Shown: positions 37,409 to 48,200, numbered from the stretch's first letter. The stretch: 64,000 nucleotides of DNA from Devosia sp. (GCF_024707125.1 NZ_JANQAH010000009.1:1-64000); one strand, 5' to 3'. The notes: a model not told the origin generated them from the sequence alone. A program made the numbers and translations.

Positions 37409-37693
37409 ATGGCACGTCGCTGCGAACTGACCGGTAAGGGCGTTTTGGTGGGCAACACCGTTTCGCACGCTCTCAACCGTCACCGTCGTCGTTTTCTCCC
37501 GAACCTGATCAACGTTACCCTGATCTCCGACGCTCTGCAGCGTCCGATCAAGCTGCGCATTTCTGCTGCGGCTCTGCGTTCGGTCGAGCACCGCGGTGGC
37601 CTCGATGCCTTCCTGATCAAGCAGGATGATGCCGACCTGTCCCCGGTCGCCCTGGGCATCAAGAAGGAAGTGCGCGCCGCCCTCGCCGGCTAA
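37409..37693 (+). CDS. rpmB: 50S ribosomal protein L28
   Basis: 94 residues. The N-terminus [22 protein letters not shown] and the basic [10 protein letters not shown] segment are diagnostic. It lies near the E-site region of the large subunit. ATG 37409 follows AGGA; frames starting earlier at 37307 add unrelated residues. Codon choice is more biased toward C/G-ending highly used codons than nearby genes, as expected for a ribosomal protein. A terminator follows within about 25 bases. Confidence 0.98.
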   Translation: MARRCELTGKGVLVGNTVSHALNRHRRRFLPNLINVTLISDALQRPIKLRISAAALRSVEHRGGLDAFLIKQDDADLSPVALGIKKEVRAALAG

Positions 37694-37714
37694 TCGCGCT
37701 TCTGCTAGAATTTG

Positions 37715-37750
37715 AGCCGCGCGTGCCCCTGGCCGCGCGGCTTTTGCTTT
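37715..37750 (+). terminator. Rho-independent terminator after rpmB
   Basis: AGCCGCGCG and CGCGCGGCT pair around about 10 bases and are followed by TTTTGCTTTTT. It starts 22 bases after the rpmB stop codon. Confidence 0.9.
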
Positions 37751-37813
37751 TTATGTAAGTCTCATTCCCGCACCGGTCTCCTGCCGGCCAGCGGACAAAA
37801 GAGGTGCATTCTG

Positions 37814-38506
37814 ATGCTGTCTCGTTTCCTGGCGGCCGTGGCCGCCATGGTCGTGGTCGTTGCCGCGTCCAATATCCTGGTGCTCTATCCCTTTCAGGTT
37901 CAGCTCGGCTCGGTCAATCTCGCCGACCTCCTGACCTGGGGCGCCTTCACCTTCCCCTTCGCCTTCCTCATCACCGATCTCACCAATCGCTATGATGGCC
38001 CCAGCAATGCGCGCCGCGTCGTGCTGGTCGGCTTTCTGGTCGGTTTGGCGGTGTCGTTCTACCTGAGCTTCAATCCCCTGCCCTGGAACGCCGGTGGCAC
38101 GCCGGCAACGACGCAGCGCATCGCGCTTGCCTCGGCAGCAGCCTTCGTCACCGGCCAATTGCTCGATATCAGCATCTTCTCGCGCCTGCGTGCATCGCGA
38201 GCTTGGTTCCTGCCGCCGCTGCTGGCCTCGCTGTTCGGCTCCATGATCGACACGGCGATCTTCTTTACCGTTGCCTTCGCGCCCGCCCTGGCCGGTATCG
38301 ATGCGCTCTTCGGCCTTCAGGACGGCTCCCTGGCCTTTCCCGCGCCTTTCCTCGGCATTGGCCCGGAAGTCCCGCTCTGGACCTCGCTTGCCGCCGGTGA
38401 TTTCCTCGTAAAATTCCTGGCCGCTTTGGTGCTGCTCGCGCCCTATCGCGCGCTGATGGGCAAGTTCAAGCCGCTGCCGCCACTGAGAAGCACGACGCTT
38501 GCCTAA
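37814..38506 (+). CDS. yhhQ: Queuosine precursor transporter (VUT/YhhQ family)
   Basis: 230 residues with six or seven hydrophobic segments. The family signature is the run NLADLLTWGAFTFPFAFLITDLTNRYDGP, with conserved Asp and Asn within the membrane, and the later GQLLDISIFSRLR and GSMIDTAIFF. The family imports preQ0/preQ1 or related bases across the inner membrane for queuosine tRNA modification. ATG 37814 follows GAGGTG; an earlier in-frame start at 37712 overlaps the rpmB terminator. The end overlaps the next gene on the opposite strand by 4 bases. Confidence 0.88.
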   Translation: MLSRFLAAVAAMVVVVAASNILVLYPFQVQLGSVNLADLLTWGAFTFPFAFLITDLTNRYDGPSNARRVVLVGFLVGLAVSFYLSFNPLPWNAGGTPATTQRIALASAAAFVTGQLLDISIFSRLRASRAWFLPPLLASLFGSMIDTAIFFTVAFAPALAGIDALFGLQDGSLAFPAPFLGIGPEVPLWTSLAAGDFLVKFLAALVLLAPYRALMGKFKPLPPLRSTTLA

Positions 38507-39231
38507 CAGGTGACGCGGATCTCGGCAAAACCGGTGGTGGCCTCGTCACCGCCGGAGGTGACCGCGATCATGCAGGCCGTTCCCGGCAACGGCACGGTTC
38601 CGCCCGAGGGCACGGTGGTGCCGTCGGTCAGCGAAATATAGCCATTGTTGACATTCATCACTTCGATCGTCGTCTCGGTGCCGCAGACGGGGTAGGAATC
38701 CCCCGCGGCAACGAGCAGCCGCATGCCCGAGGGCAGGCAATCGCCGTCGCTCTCCGCGGAGACCGCTGGACCATTGGGCGAAGGCGTCGCTTGCGGTGCT
38801 GTTTCGGCCGCCGCCGCAACACCGCGCCAGTTCTGTTCAAGAATCGCGAGGCGGCTTTCGAGCGCCGCGAGGGCTTCCGCATCCGGCGCTTCGGTGGAAG
38901 TCGCCGCAGCCGGCGTCGCGGCCGCACTCCGCTGAACATAGAGATCAAGGCTCAGGCGCAACTGGGCAATCTCGGTCGAGACCCGCACCATTTCCCGGCG
39001 CATGTCCGTATAGATCCAGGCACTGGCTGCGAGCGAGCCGAGACCAATGATCGAGGCGCAGACGCTGAAGATCAGGCTTTTCTTGAGGCGCCGCCGCGGC
39101 CGCCGGCGCGCGGTGAGAACGGAAGACTCGATATCTCCCACCAGGACGTCGGGGGCTTCCCCAACGCTCTTGCTCTCCGGCGACGGCTTTTCGCTCGGCT
39201 TTTCGTCCACGCCGCTTAGCTCCTCGTTCAC
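38503..39231 (-). CDS. Membrane protein with coiled coil, unknown
   Basis: 242 residues. A cytoplasmic N-terminal part (about 1-48) rich in Glu/Pro/Ser ends in RRRPRRRLKK, followed by one transmembrane segment (about 50-72), a short coiled-coil stretch (MVRVSTEIAQLRLSLDLY), an Ala/Pro-rich linker, and a C-terminal beta domain with four Cys (GDCLP, PVCGT, TACMI, VTC at the end) probably oxidised outside. I do not recognise the family. It is convergent with yhhQ and downstream of the L,D-transpeptidase lipoprotein gene on the other side. Confidence 0.6.
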   Translation of the reverse strand: MNEELSGVDEKPSEKPSPESKSVGEAPDVLVGDIESSVLTARRRPRRRLKKSLIFSVCASIIGLGSLAASAWIYTDMRREMVRVSTEIAQLRLSLDLYVQRSAAATPAAATSTEAPDAEALAALESRLAILEQNWRGVAAAAETAPQATPSPNGPAVSAESDGDCLPSGMRLLVAAGDSYPVCGTETTIEVMNVNNGYISLTDGTTVPSGGTVPLPGTACMIAVTSGGDEATTGFAEIRVTC

Positions 39232-39283
39232 TCGGATTCCGCTCCGAGGTCACATCAAACTGGGGCCGAACTAAGGACCAGTA

Positions 39284-40255
39284 CTATTGCGCAGGCGTTG
39301 CAGCGACGGCCGCGGCCTGCTGCTGATTGCCCGTAATCATATTGCCGATGCCCGAAAAGAAGCCCGACACAGCCTCGCTTCGTTCCTTGAGCACCGCTTC
39401 ATTGGCAGCCTGACGCTCGATCCCGGCCGCTACGTCGGAGAGCGCCTTGGCATCGGCGACCTTGCGGGCTTCGACTTCGGCATTCTGGTAAGTCGCAGGG
39501 CACGGTCCCATGGCATCAAGGCCCGACGAAGTCGGATTAAAGATATAGCGCTGCTCGCACACATCCCAGGCCGGCGGCGTCTTGGTCAGATCAAAATAGT
39601 CGTAGCCTTCCTTGATGTTCTTCCAGAAGTCGATGTGCTGGTTCTGCGCGTTCTGCACCAGGCTCGACGTGGTCATGCGGAAGGGGAAGATCTGGACCTG
39701 GAAGCTGGGATTGCCGCCCTTGAAACTTTCGCGGGCAAGGGCATAGATCTCGGCAATGCCGGCATCGGTCATGGCATAGCAGCCGACCGACTTGCAGTCG
39801 CCATGCACCATCAGGTTCGAGCCCGAGCGCCCATGGGCACGGTCGAACTTGTTCGGAAAGCCGGTATTGAAGGCGAGGTAATAGTTCGACTTCGGGTTCA
39901 TCAGGCCCGGCGTGATCGTATAAAACCCTTCCGGGCTCTGATAATCGCCTTCCCTGAATTTCGGGCCGAGATCGCCGGAATAGGAGCAGATCTCGTAGGT
40001 CTTGAACATCTTGTACTGGCCCGAGCTCGTGCGCTTCCACACCTCGAGCTGCTCTTCACGCTTGAAGATGCGCACGACCATGCCCTCGGCCGGCGAGGAC
40101 CCCATGTCATAGAGCGCCTTCACCGTAGCCGCAGCCAGGGGAATGTTGTGCCTGTTATCGCCGCCCTTGACGAAATTGGAACAGGCGGCGAGCCCGAACC
40201 CCAGCCACAGGATGATGACGACAGCTGCGATGCGATGAAAGAGATTGGCAGTCAC
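39284..40255 (-). CDS. L,D-transpeptidase (YkuD) lipoprotein
   Basis: 323 residues. The signal ends in the lipobox LAAC with Cys25, so the protein should be lipid-anchored. The YkuD domain has the catalytic pattern in MVHGDCKSVGCYAM (His, Ser-x-Gly-Cys). The family makes 3-3 cross-links in murein or joins proteins to it. The C-terminal 100 residues form an Ala/Glu-rich helical tail. It is the third cell-wall gene of the window after the M23 peptidase. Confidence 0.88.
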   Translation of the reverse strand: MTANLFHRIAAVVIILWLGFGLAACSNFVKGGDNRHNIPLAAATVKALYDMGSSPAEGMVVRIFKREEQLEVWKRTSSGQYKMFKTYEICSYSGDLGPKFREGDYQSPEGFYTITPGLMNPKSNYYLAFNTGFPNKFDRAHGRSGSNLMVHGDCKSVGCYAMTDAGIAEIYALARESFKGGNPSFQVQIFPFRMTTSSLVQNAQNQHIDFWKNIKEGYDYFDLTKTPPAWDVCEQRYIFNPTSSGLDAMGPCPATYQNAEVEARKVADAKALSDVAAGIERQAANEAVLKERSEAVSGFFSGIGNMITGNQQQAAAVAATPAQ

Positions 40256-40591
40256 GTACAGGGCCCGAAAAATCCGCCCCCGGGGGGCAATGGTTAGCGC
40301 AGCATGACTAGGCTGGGTGAAGGAAGCCTTATCACGCCGCCCACGGAGCCGAAAAGCTCCCCACTTTCACGCAATAGTGTGGATGCCGGAAGCAAGCATT
40401 GACGCCATGACAGATGCCGTCAAACCGGCTAGAAAGCCTGCAGCGGCCTGAAGGCGGCCCGCAGCTCGCACCTGATTTCAGGCATGGCAAATGCCTTCCT
40501 CTTTCGACACGCGCTTTCCCTTTCCTTCCGGGCGACGCCGTCGGCAATGCGAGCGCTGACCACGACGTTTCGCCCATGTGGAGACGGAACC
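40256..40591. other. Intergenic region before the glyoxalase-superfamily gene
   Basis: 336 bases. I see no gene, RNA or repeat. Frames that join the downstream gene (from 40484) have no ribosome site and add a non-family N-terminus. Confidence 0.5.
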
Positions 40592-41131
40592 ATGCGCGAT
40601 TTTCGCGATGCAAAAGCCATGGCCAAGGCACTAAAGCTGGCCCTCGAACAGGACGGCACCGAGATTGCTCATACACGGGCGCTCGAGATCGTGGCGCGAC
40701 AGTTCGATTTTCCGAGCTGGAACGTGCTCTCAAGCAAGATCGAGAAAGCGGAAGAAACGCCCGCCATCGCCTTCGAACAGGCCGTGCCCATCGTGCGCAT
40801 CTTCGACCTCGCCAAAACCCAGGAATTCTACTTTGACTTCCTGGGCTTCTCGCTCGACTGGGAGCACCGCTACGGCGAAAATTTTCCGGTCTATATGCAG
40901 GTCTCCCGCGCCGGGCTGCGGCTGCACCTCTCCGAACATGCCGGCGACGCGACGCCCGGCGGCAATATGTGCGTCTACATGAAAGGCATCCGCGCCTTTC
41001 ATGCCGAACTGATCGGCAAGAACTATCGCTACATGAAGCCGGGACTGGAGAAGAGCGATGACCGGCTGGAAGTGACCGTTACCGATCCCTTCAACAACCA
41101 TATCCGCTTCATGGAAATCGTGGGGTACTAA
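40592..41131 (+). CDS. Glyoxalase superfamily protein with N-terminal helical domain
   Basis: 179 residues. The first 55 or so residues (MRDFRDAKAMAKALKLALEQ..ALEIVARQFDFPSWNVLSSKI) form a helical module found ahead of a VOC domain; the VOC part has VRIFDLAKTQEFYFDFLGFSLDWEHR and ends DPFNNHIRFMEIV. Bleomycin-resistance-like proteins share this fold, but drug binding cannot be claimed. ATG 40592 follows GGAGACGG and gives the known domain start. Confidence 0.78.
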   Translation: MRDFRDAKAMAKALKLALEQDGTEIAHTRALEIVARQFDFPSWNVLSSKIEKAEETPAIAFEQAVPIVRIFDLAKTQEFYFDFLGFSLDWEHRYGENFPVYMQVSRAGLRLHLSEHAGDATPGGNMCVYMKGIRAFHAELIGKNYRYMKPGLEKSDDRLEVTVTDPFNNHIRFMEIVGY

Positions 41132-41185
41132 TCCCAGGAGAAGTATCCACCGTCATGGCGGGAACCATGACGGTGGATGAGAGCT

Positions 41186-43084
41186 TCAGGTGCTCGCTGC
41201 CTTGGCATTGGCCTCGGCCACCAGTTCGTCGGGAATATCGTCGAAGCTGGCATAGTTCATGTTGTAGAGGCGCGAATAGAGCCCGCCCAATTCCATGAGC
41301 TGGTCGTGGTTGCCCTCCTCGATCTTTTCGCCGCTCTGCAGCACGATGATCCGATCCGCCCCACGAATGGTGGCGAGGCGGTGTGCGATAACAAGGCCCG
41401 TCCGGCCCTTGAGGAGGATTTCGAGCGCCTTCTGGATCTGCCGCTCGGTGTAGGAATCGATGTTCGCAGTAGCTTCATCGAGCACCAGGATCTTTGCGTC
41501 GGCAACGAGTGCACGAGCAAAGCTGAGAAGCTGGCGCTGGCCCAGCGACAGGTTGGAACCGCGCTGTTCCAGCCGGCTGTCGTAGCCGCCCGGCAGACGC
41601 TCGATGAATTCATGCGCGCCAACCGCCTTGGCCGCCGCAATGACATCTTCGCGGGTCGCCGAAGCCTTGTTGTACTTGATGTTGTCGAACACCGTGCCGG
41701 TGAAGAGGAACGGCTCCTGCAGCACCATGGCGACCTGCTCGCCCAAGCTCTCCTGGGTGACATTGCGCACATCGTGGCCGCCAACCAAAACCGCGCCGCC
41801 CTGCACTTCATAGAAGCGATGAACGAGCGCCATGGCACTGGTCTTGCCCGAACCGGTCGGCCCGACAAGCGCCACTGTTTCACCGGGATTGACGCGGAAC
41901 GACACGTTCTTGAGCACCGGCCGCGCGGGATCATAGCCAAAGACCACATCGTGGAAGGCAACCGAGCCATCCATGTCCCCAGTCAGCGTCAGGGCATCAG
42001 GCTTGTCGGTAATGGTGACCGGCAGATCCAGGACTTCAGTGATACGGCGACCCGAGGTCATGGCGCGCTGCATGATCGAATATTGCATGGTTAGCGAGCG
42101 GATCGGGTCGAAGAAGCGCTGGATGTAGAAGAGGAACGCGACGATGACGCCGACCTGCAGCGTGCCGTTGAGCACCAAGGAACCGCCGACCAGCACCACG
42201 GTCGCCATGGCGATGCCGGTGAGGCTGTCGACGATGGGGACCATAACCTGCGCATATTTGCTACCAGTGAGCTGGGTTTCGAGGTTGTGATAGGCCTTGT
42301 CGTCATAGAGGTCGAAATTGACCTGCTGGCGTTCGAGGTTCTGCACCGTGCGCACGCCATTGATGCCTTCGGCCATGGCGCCATTGGTCAGCGAGTTCGT
42401 CTCATGCGCCGCCCAGAAGGCGCGCTTGGCCGGCGGCAGCCAGAAGATACGGACGATGAACAGCACCGGCATGGTGACGAGCGTCAGCAGGCCCAGCCAC
42501 GGATCGAGTGTCAGCAGGACGGCAACAATGCCGAAGAGCAGCACGATATCGCCCACGGAAATGACGGAGGTTTCCAGGAATTCCTGCATGGAATTGACGT
42601 CGCCCTGGAGGCGACTCATCAACCGGCCGACTTCGGTCTTGTCCATGAAGCTCAGGGACACACGCTGCAATTGCGCGAACATGGCGCGGCGCATGTCGAA
42701 GAGGACGTTTTCTGCGACCTGGCCAACCTGGGTTTCCTGCACATAGGAGGCGACGAAATTGAAAAGCACGGCGACCGCAAAGGCGACCACGGCCCAGGTC
42801 AGGTTATTGGCGTTGCCGCCCGCTACCATGGCGCCGTCAATGGCCCAGCCAATGATCAGCGGAATGGCAAGCTGGGTCGCCGTGAAGACCAGCACGGCGG
42901 CTACCGAAAGGTAGATCTTCATCCGATAGGGTTTTACGAAAGCCCAGATGCGGCGCACCGTCTTGGGGTCATAGGCCTTGCCAAAGACCTCTTCCTCGAT
43001 GCGATGGCTGCCCACCGACGCGCGCGGCGGCCGCTGGCCCGGAAAGCTTGCGACGTCTCGTTCGTCGTCCTCGACCACGCTCAT
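41186..43084 (-). CDS. ABC exporter half-transporter, catalytic Walker B, variant signature
   Basis: 632 residues. Six transmembrane helices (about 60-345) are followed by the ATPase domain with Walker A GPTGSGKTSA, signature LSLGQ at 512-516 in place of LSGGQ, Walker B ILVLDEA with Glu537 present, and the H-loop VIAHRL. It starts 4 bases inside the end of its partner gene, so a heterodimer is nearly certain. In heterodimers of the TM287/288 type one ATP site is degenerate; this subunit supplies the odd signature for that site. The substrate (drug, lipid or peptide) is unknown. Confidence 0.92.
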   Translation of the reverse strand: MSVVEDDERDVASFPGQRPPRASVGSHRIEEEVFGKAYDPKTVRRIWAFVKPYRMKIYLSVAAVLVFTATQLAIPLIIGWAIDGAMVAGGNANNLTWAVVAFAVAVLFNFVASYVQETQVGQVAENVLFDMRRAMFAQLQRVSLSFMDKTEVGRLMSRLQGDVNSMQEFLETSVISVGDIVLLFGIVAVLLTLDPWLGLLTLVTMPVLFIVRIFWLPPAKRAFWAAHETNSLTNGAMAEGINGVRTVQNLERQQVNFDLYDDKAYHNLETQLTGSKYAQVMVPIVDSLTGIAMATVVLVGGSLVLNGTLQVGVIVAFLFYIQRFFDPIRSLTMQYSIMQRAMTSGRRITEVLDLPVTITDKPDALTLTGDMDGSVAFHDVVFGYDPARPVLKNVSFRVNPGETVALVGPTGSGKTSAMALVHRFYEVQGGAVLVGGHDVRNVTQESLGEQVAMVLQEPFLFTGTVFDNIKYNKASATREDVIAAAKAVGAHEFIERLPGGYDSRLEQRGSNLSLGQRQLLSFARALVADAKILVLDEATANIDSYTERQIQKALEILLKGRTGLVIAHRLATIRGADRIIVLQSGEKIEEGNHDQLMELGGLYSRLYNMNYASFDDIPDELVAEANAKAAST

Positions 43085-44937
43085 TGGGCGGCCCTTTCTA
43101 CGTCGATATCCTCGGTCGGTCGGGTCTGGAGATCATAGAGCGCCGAATAGCGCCCACCCAGAGCCAAGAGTTCGGCGTGACTGCCGCGCTCGACGATCTC
43201 CCCATCTTCGAGGAAGAGAATTGTATCGGCATGCATCAGCGATGAGAGGCGATGCGCGATAATGATGGTGACGCGATCGCTGGCATAGGCGCGGATGGCC
43301 GAGCGGATGCGATGCTCGGTGCCGGCATCGATAGCCGCCGTTGAGTCGTCGAACACCATGACGGCGGGACGCATGACGAGACTACGCGCAATGGCGAGGC
43401 GCTGGCGCTGGCCGCCCGAGAGCGACACCCCGCGCTCGCCCACCACTGTGTCATAATCGGTCGGCAGGCCCATGATGTAGTTGTGGAGCTGCGCGCTTTC
43501 CGCCGCCTTCTCGATCTTGGTTTCCTTGGCCCGGGGATCGCCATAGGCGATATTGTTCTCGATCGTGGTGGTGAAGAGGAAGGAATCCTGCTGCACCACA
43601 CCGACCTGCCGGCGCAGCGACTCGATGGTCACGTCGCGCACATCCTGCCCATCAATGGTCACGCGGCCCGAGGTGACATCGTAAAAGCGCGGGATGAGAT
43701 GGGCGATAGTCGACTTGCCGCTACCCGGCGCGCCGACAATGCCGATGGTCTCGCCGGTCCGGCCTTCAAAACTGATGCCCTTGAGGGTCGGATGCGTGGC
43801 ACCGGGATAGGTGAAATGCACGTCTTCGAAGCGCAGCGTGCCCTCGCCCAATTGCAACGGCACTGCGCCGGGCTTGTCCTCGATTTCGATGGCCTGATCG
43901 ATGAACGCATAAAAGCGTTCGCCGCAGGTATCGGCGCGGGCGAAGGAATTAACCATCAGGCCAAGCTGACGCACCGGCATCTGCAGGATGGTCATGAAGG
44001 TGAGGAAGCTCGCCAGCGTGCCGACGCTCATCTCCCCACCGATGACCTTGTTGCCGCCGACCCAGAGCACCAGGCCCATGGCGGCAAAGAAGGAGAACGT
44101 CATCATGGAGGTGTTCTTGACGCGGATCAGCACGCGATCATGCGCCAGTTCGAGCGCCGACTTCGACGCCTTGTCGAATTTGGCAAGCTCGAAGAGCTGG
44201 CCCGAAAAGGCGCGCACCACGCGGATACCGCCAAGGTTCTCTTCCATGACGCGGGTCATGATCGAGAGGCGTTCCTGCAGCACGACCCAGGTGGCGCGCA
44301 ACATCAATTGCGCTACCGAGGAGCGCCAGGCAACGAAGGGCACGAAGCTCAGGGCAAGAAGGCCCAGGACCACATCGGTGCTCAGCAGCATATAGGCGCC
44401 GACCCCGATCAGCACGGTGAGCAGGATCGTGCGCACGAAGCCGGTCGAAAAGAACATGCGCACGCCATCGAGATCGAGCAGGCCCAGGGTGATGAGGTCG
44501 CCCGAATGCACGCGGTCATGGTAGGAATAGGAGAGCTTTTGCACCTTGTCGTAGAAGGCGAGGCGCAGCTCGTAGCCGACATGGTGGCCGACCGATTCCG
44601 AATAATAGTTCTGCACCAGGGTGAAGAGACCGCGCGCCACCGAGACGAGGAGCAGCGTCACCGCGCTCCACAGCAATGCCTGCTGGGCCCCCTCCGCCGC
44701 CGTGCTCAGCACGTTTTGTGCCTGATCGACCGCATGGCCGAGCAGGCGCGGGATCATCAATTGCAACACCGAGGCGATGATTGTTGCACCAATGGCCAGG
44801 CTCGCCTGCCAATAGTGCCGCAGGGAGAAGAAGGTGATGCGCAACAACGGGCTTCGGCCTTTGCCGGCATATACGGCGGCCAAGTGAGCCCGAGCATCGC
44901 CGCGTGAACGTTCGCGGCCAGCCTTGAGGGTAGGCAA
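43081..44937 (-). CDS. ABC exporter half-transporter, degenerate Walker B
   Basis: 618 residues with the same layout: six membrane helices, Walker A GAPGSGKST, a normal signature LSGGQ and H-loop IIAHRL. Walker B reads VMVFDDSTAAID, so Asp531 stands where the catalytic Glu should be. This subunit and its LSLGQ partner therefore build one weak and one active ATP site. The start is probably the TTG at 44937; the first 30 residues are not conserved and a later start is possible. First gene of a two-gene operon. Confidence 0.92.
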   Translation of the reverse strand: MPTLKAGRERSRGDARAHLAAVYAGKGRSPLLRITFFSLRHYWQASLAIGATIIASVLQLMIPRLLGHAVDQAQNVLSTAAEGAQQALLWSAVTLLLVSVARGLFTLVQNYYSESVGHHVGYELRLAFYDKVQKLSYSYHDRVHSGDLITLGLLDLDGVRMFFSTGFVRTILLTVLIGVGAYMLLSTDVVLGLLALSFVPFVAWRSSVAQLMLRATWVVLQERLSIMTRVMEENLGGIRVVRAFSGQLFELAKFDKASKSALELAHDRVLIRVKNTSMMTFSFFAAMGLVLWVGGNKVIGGEMSVGTLASFLTFMTILQMPVRQLGLMVNSFARADTCGERFYAFIDQAIEIEDKPGAVPLQLGEGTLRFEDVHFTYPGATHPTLKGISFEGRTGETIGIVGAPGSGKSTIAHLIPRFYDVTSGRVTIDGQDVRDVTIESLRRQVGVVQQDSFLFTTTIENNIAYGDPRAKETKIEKAAESAQLHNYIMGLPTDYDTVVGERGVSLSGGQRQRLAIARSLVMRPAVMVFDDSTAAIDAGTEHRIRSAIRAYASDRVTIIIAHRLSSLMHADTILFLEDGEIVERGSHAELLALGGRYSALYDLQTRPTEDIDVERAAQ

Positions 44938-45237
44938 GGGACTATCCAGACTTTAAAAAGTGGAGCCCGAAGGGGGAGGCGGGGATCCGTCGACCGGGAT
45001 CGGGCAAATCAATGCCTGCCTATAAAAGTCGCATTGCGCGTACCATTCAAGGTGCAAATTGCGCAAATTTCGCAAAGTTTTTGGCGCCTCGCCGAGCAAG
45101 ACGCCAAAACGGGCGATGAGATCGGCATCCCGCTTGGCGTCACCCTCGGGCTTGACCCGAGGGCTCTGCACTTTTGGCGTCATCGCTAAGTAAAGCATCC
45201 TCGGTTCAAGCGCGAGGATGACGATGGAGTTTGAACC
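44938..45237. repeat. Intergenic region with paired REP-like palindromes
   Basis: 300 bases without a gene. CCCTCGGGC-TTGA-CCCGAGGG (45143-45163) and CATCCTCG-GTTCAAGCG-CGAGGATG (45196-45220) face each other, the same arrangement as at 10938-11019. The upstream part carries the ABC operon promoter. Confidence 0.65.
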
Positions 45238-48200
45238 CTACTCCAGCCGCACCAGCAGATCCTTGGCGTCGATCTGATCGCCCGGACGGATGAGCAGTTC
45301 CGCCACCACGCCATCGACCTCGGCATGGATTGCCGTTTCCATCTTCATGGCTTCGATCGAGCACAGGACGTCCCCGGCCTCGACCTTCTGGCCCTCCTTG
45401 ACGGCAAGGGTCGAGATCACGCCCGGCATTGGCGCGCCGACCTGCTTGGGGTCGCCGGCCACGGCCTTGGCCCGAACCTTGACTTCGCCAGCCTTCAACC
45501 GGTCCGGCACCACGATTGTGCGCGGCTGGCCGTTGAGATCGAAGAAGACGCGAACTTCGCCCTTTTCATTGGTCGGGGCGCGGCCGAGATAGTTGACGAC
45601 CAGCGTCTTGCCCTTTTCGATATCGACAAGCAGCTCGTCGCCTTCCTCAAGGCCATAGAAGTAGACCGGAGTCGGCAAGGCTTCGGTCGGGCCATAGCGA
45701 TCCCGGGTCTTTTCGAAATCCGAATAGACTTTTGGGTACATCAGGTAGGAGGCCAACCGGAAGTCGTCGACCGGCACACCGACTTCGCCCGAAATCTTCT
45801 TGCGCTCGGCTTCGAGGTCGACGTCCTTCAAATAAGAACCTGGGCGCTCGGTGAGCGGCGTGCGGCCCTTGAGCACCTTCTTCTGCAGCGCCTGCGGGAA
45901 ACCACCCGGTGGCTGGCCAAGATCGCCGGCAAAGAAGCCAACCACGGAATCGGGGAAGGCGATGTCCTTGTCCGGATTTTCGACATCCGTACGGGTAATG
46001 CCGGCCGAGACCATGGCCAAAGCCATGTCGCCGACGACCTTGGAAGACGGGGTCACCTTGACGATATCGCCAAACATCTTGTTGACGTCGGCATAGGTCT
46101 GGGCGACTTCGTGCCAGCGGGTTTCAAGACCGAGCGAACGGGCCTGTTCCTTGAGATTGGTGAACTGGCCGCCCGGCATTTCATGCAGATAGACTTCCGA
46201 GGCGCCGCCCTTGAGATCGCTCTCAAAGGCCCGGTACTGCGTGCGCACGGCTTCCCAATAGAAGGAAATCTGACGGATCGCCTTGGAATCGAGCTGCGGA
46301 TCGCGTTCGGAACCATCGAGGGCGGCAACCAGCGAACCGAGCGTTGGCTGTGAGGTGGTCGAGGACAGGGCATCCATGGCCGCGTCGACCGCATCCACAC
46401 CGGCTTCCACCGCCGCCAGCACCGTCGCCGCCGAAGCGCCCGAGGTGTCATGGGTGTGGAGATGGATCGGCAGATCCGTTTCGTTACGCAGTGTCGAAAT
46501 CAGCTTCTTGGCAGCAGCAGGTTTGAGGAGGCCCGCCATGTCCTTGATTCCCAGAACATGGACGCCAGCGGCCTCCAGTTCCTTGGCAAGGCCGACATAG
46601 TATTTCAGGTCATACTTGGAGCGATCGGGATCGAAGAGGTCGCCAGTGTAGCAGATGGCGCCTTCCGCCACCTTGCCCTCGGCGGCCACGGCATCGATCG
46701 AGACGCGCATGTTTTCGACCCAGTTGAGGCAGTCGAAAATGCGGAAAACGTCGACACCGCCCCGAGCCGCCTGCTTGACGAAGAATTTGACGACATTGTC
46801 GGGATAGTTCGTGTAGCCGACGCCATTGGAGCCGCGCAGCAGCATCTGGGTCAGAATATTTGGCGCGCCTTCGCGCACCTTGGCTAGGCGCTCCCACGGG
46901 TCCTCGTTGAGGAAGCGCATGGACACGTCAAAGGTCGCGCCACCCCAGCATTCGAGGCTGAAGAGGTTCGGCAGGCCGCGCGAATAGGCCTGGGCAATGC
47001 GCGTGATGTCGAAAGAGCGCATGCGCGTTGCCAGCAGCGACTGATGCGCGTCGCGCATGGTCGTGTCGGTAAAGAGCACGCGGCCCTGGCGCTTCATCCA
47101 CTTGGCAAGACCCACCGGACCATCGCGATCCAATACCTGACGGCTGCCTTCGATGACGATCAGCGGATCGAATTCGGGCACGAAGGGCGCCGCGGCATCG
47201 GAAGGCGGACGCGGACGGTCGCGCACTTCGGGATGCCCGTTCACGGTCACGTCGGCGATGTAGCTCAGGAGCTTGGTCGCACGGTCGCGACGCGGCTTGA
47301 AGTTGAACAGTTCCGGCGTCGTATCGATGAAGCGCGTGGTGTAGCGGTTCTCGACAAAGTCCGGATGCGTGATGATGTTTTCAAGGAATGCGAGATTGGT
47401 CGCCACGCCGCGAATGCGGAACTCGCGCAAGGCGCGATGCATACGCGCAATCGCCTCTTCGGCCGACGGCGCCCAGCAGGTGACTTTTTCGAGCAGCGGA
47501 TCGTAGTAGCGGGTGATCACAGCGCCAGAATAGGCCGTGCCGCCATCGAGCCGCACGCCAAAGCCGGTCGCGCCACGATAGGCGGTGATACGGCCATAGT
47601 CGGGAATGAAGTTCTGTTCCGGATCTTCCGTGGTCACGCGGCACTGGATGGCATTGCCGTTGAGCCGGATATTTTCCTGCAGGGGAACGCCCGATTCCGG
47701 TGTGCCGATCACGGCGCCATCGAGCAGGTGAATCTGCGCCTTGACGATATCGATCCCCGTCACTTCTTCGGTGACGGTGTGCTCGACCTGAATGCGCGGG
47801 TTCACTTCGATGAAGTAGAACTTGTCGGTATCGGCATCCATCAAAAATTCAACCGTACCGGCACCGCGATAGTTCGCGGCATTGCCGAGACGCACGGCGG
47901 CGTCGGTCAGATCCTTGCGGACAGCATCGGAGAGATAGGGCGCTGGCGCGCGCTCGACCACCTTCTGGTTGCGGCGCTGCACCGAGCAATCGCGCTCATA
48001 AAGGTGCACGAGATTGCCGTGATCGTCGCCGATCAGCTGCACTTCGACGTGGCGGGCGCGCTCGATCAGCTTTTCGAGATACATCTCGTCCTTGCCGAAA
48101 GCCGCCTTGGCCTCGCGCTTGCCTTCCGAAACTTCCGAAAGCAGCGTCTTTTCATCCATGATGCGGCGCATGCCGCGGCCACCACCGCCCCACGAGGCTT

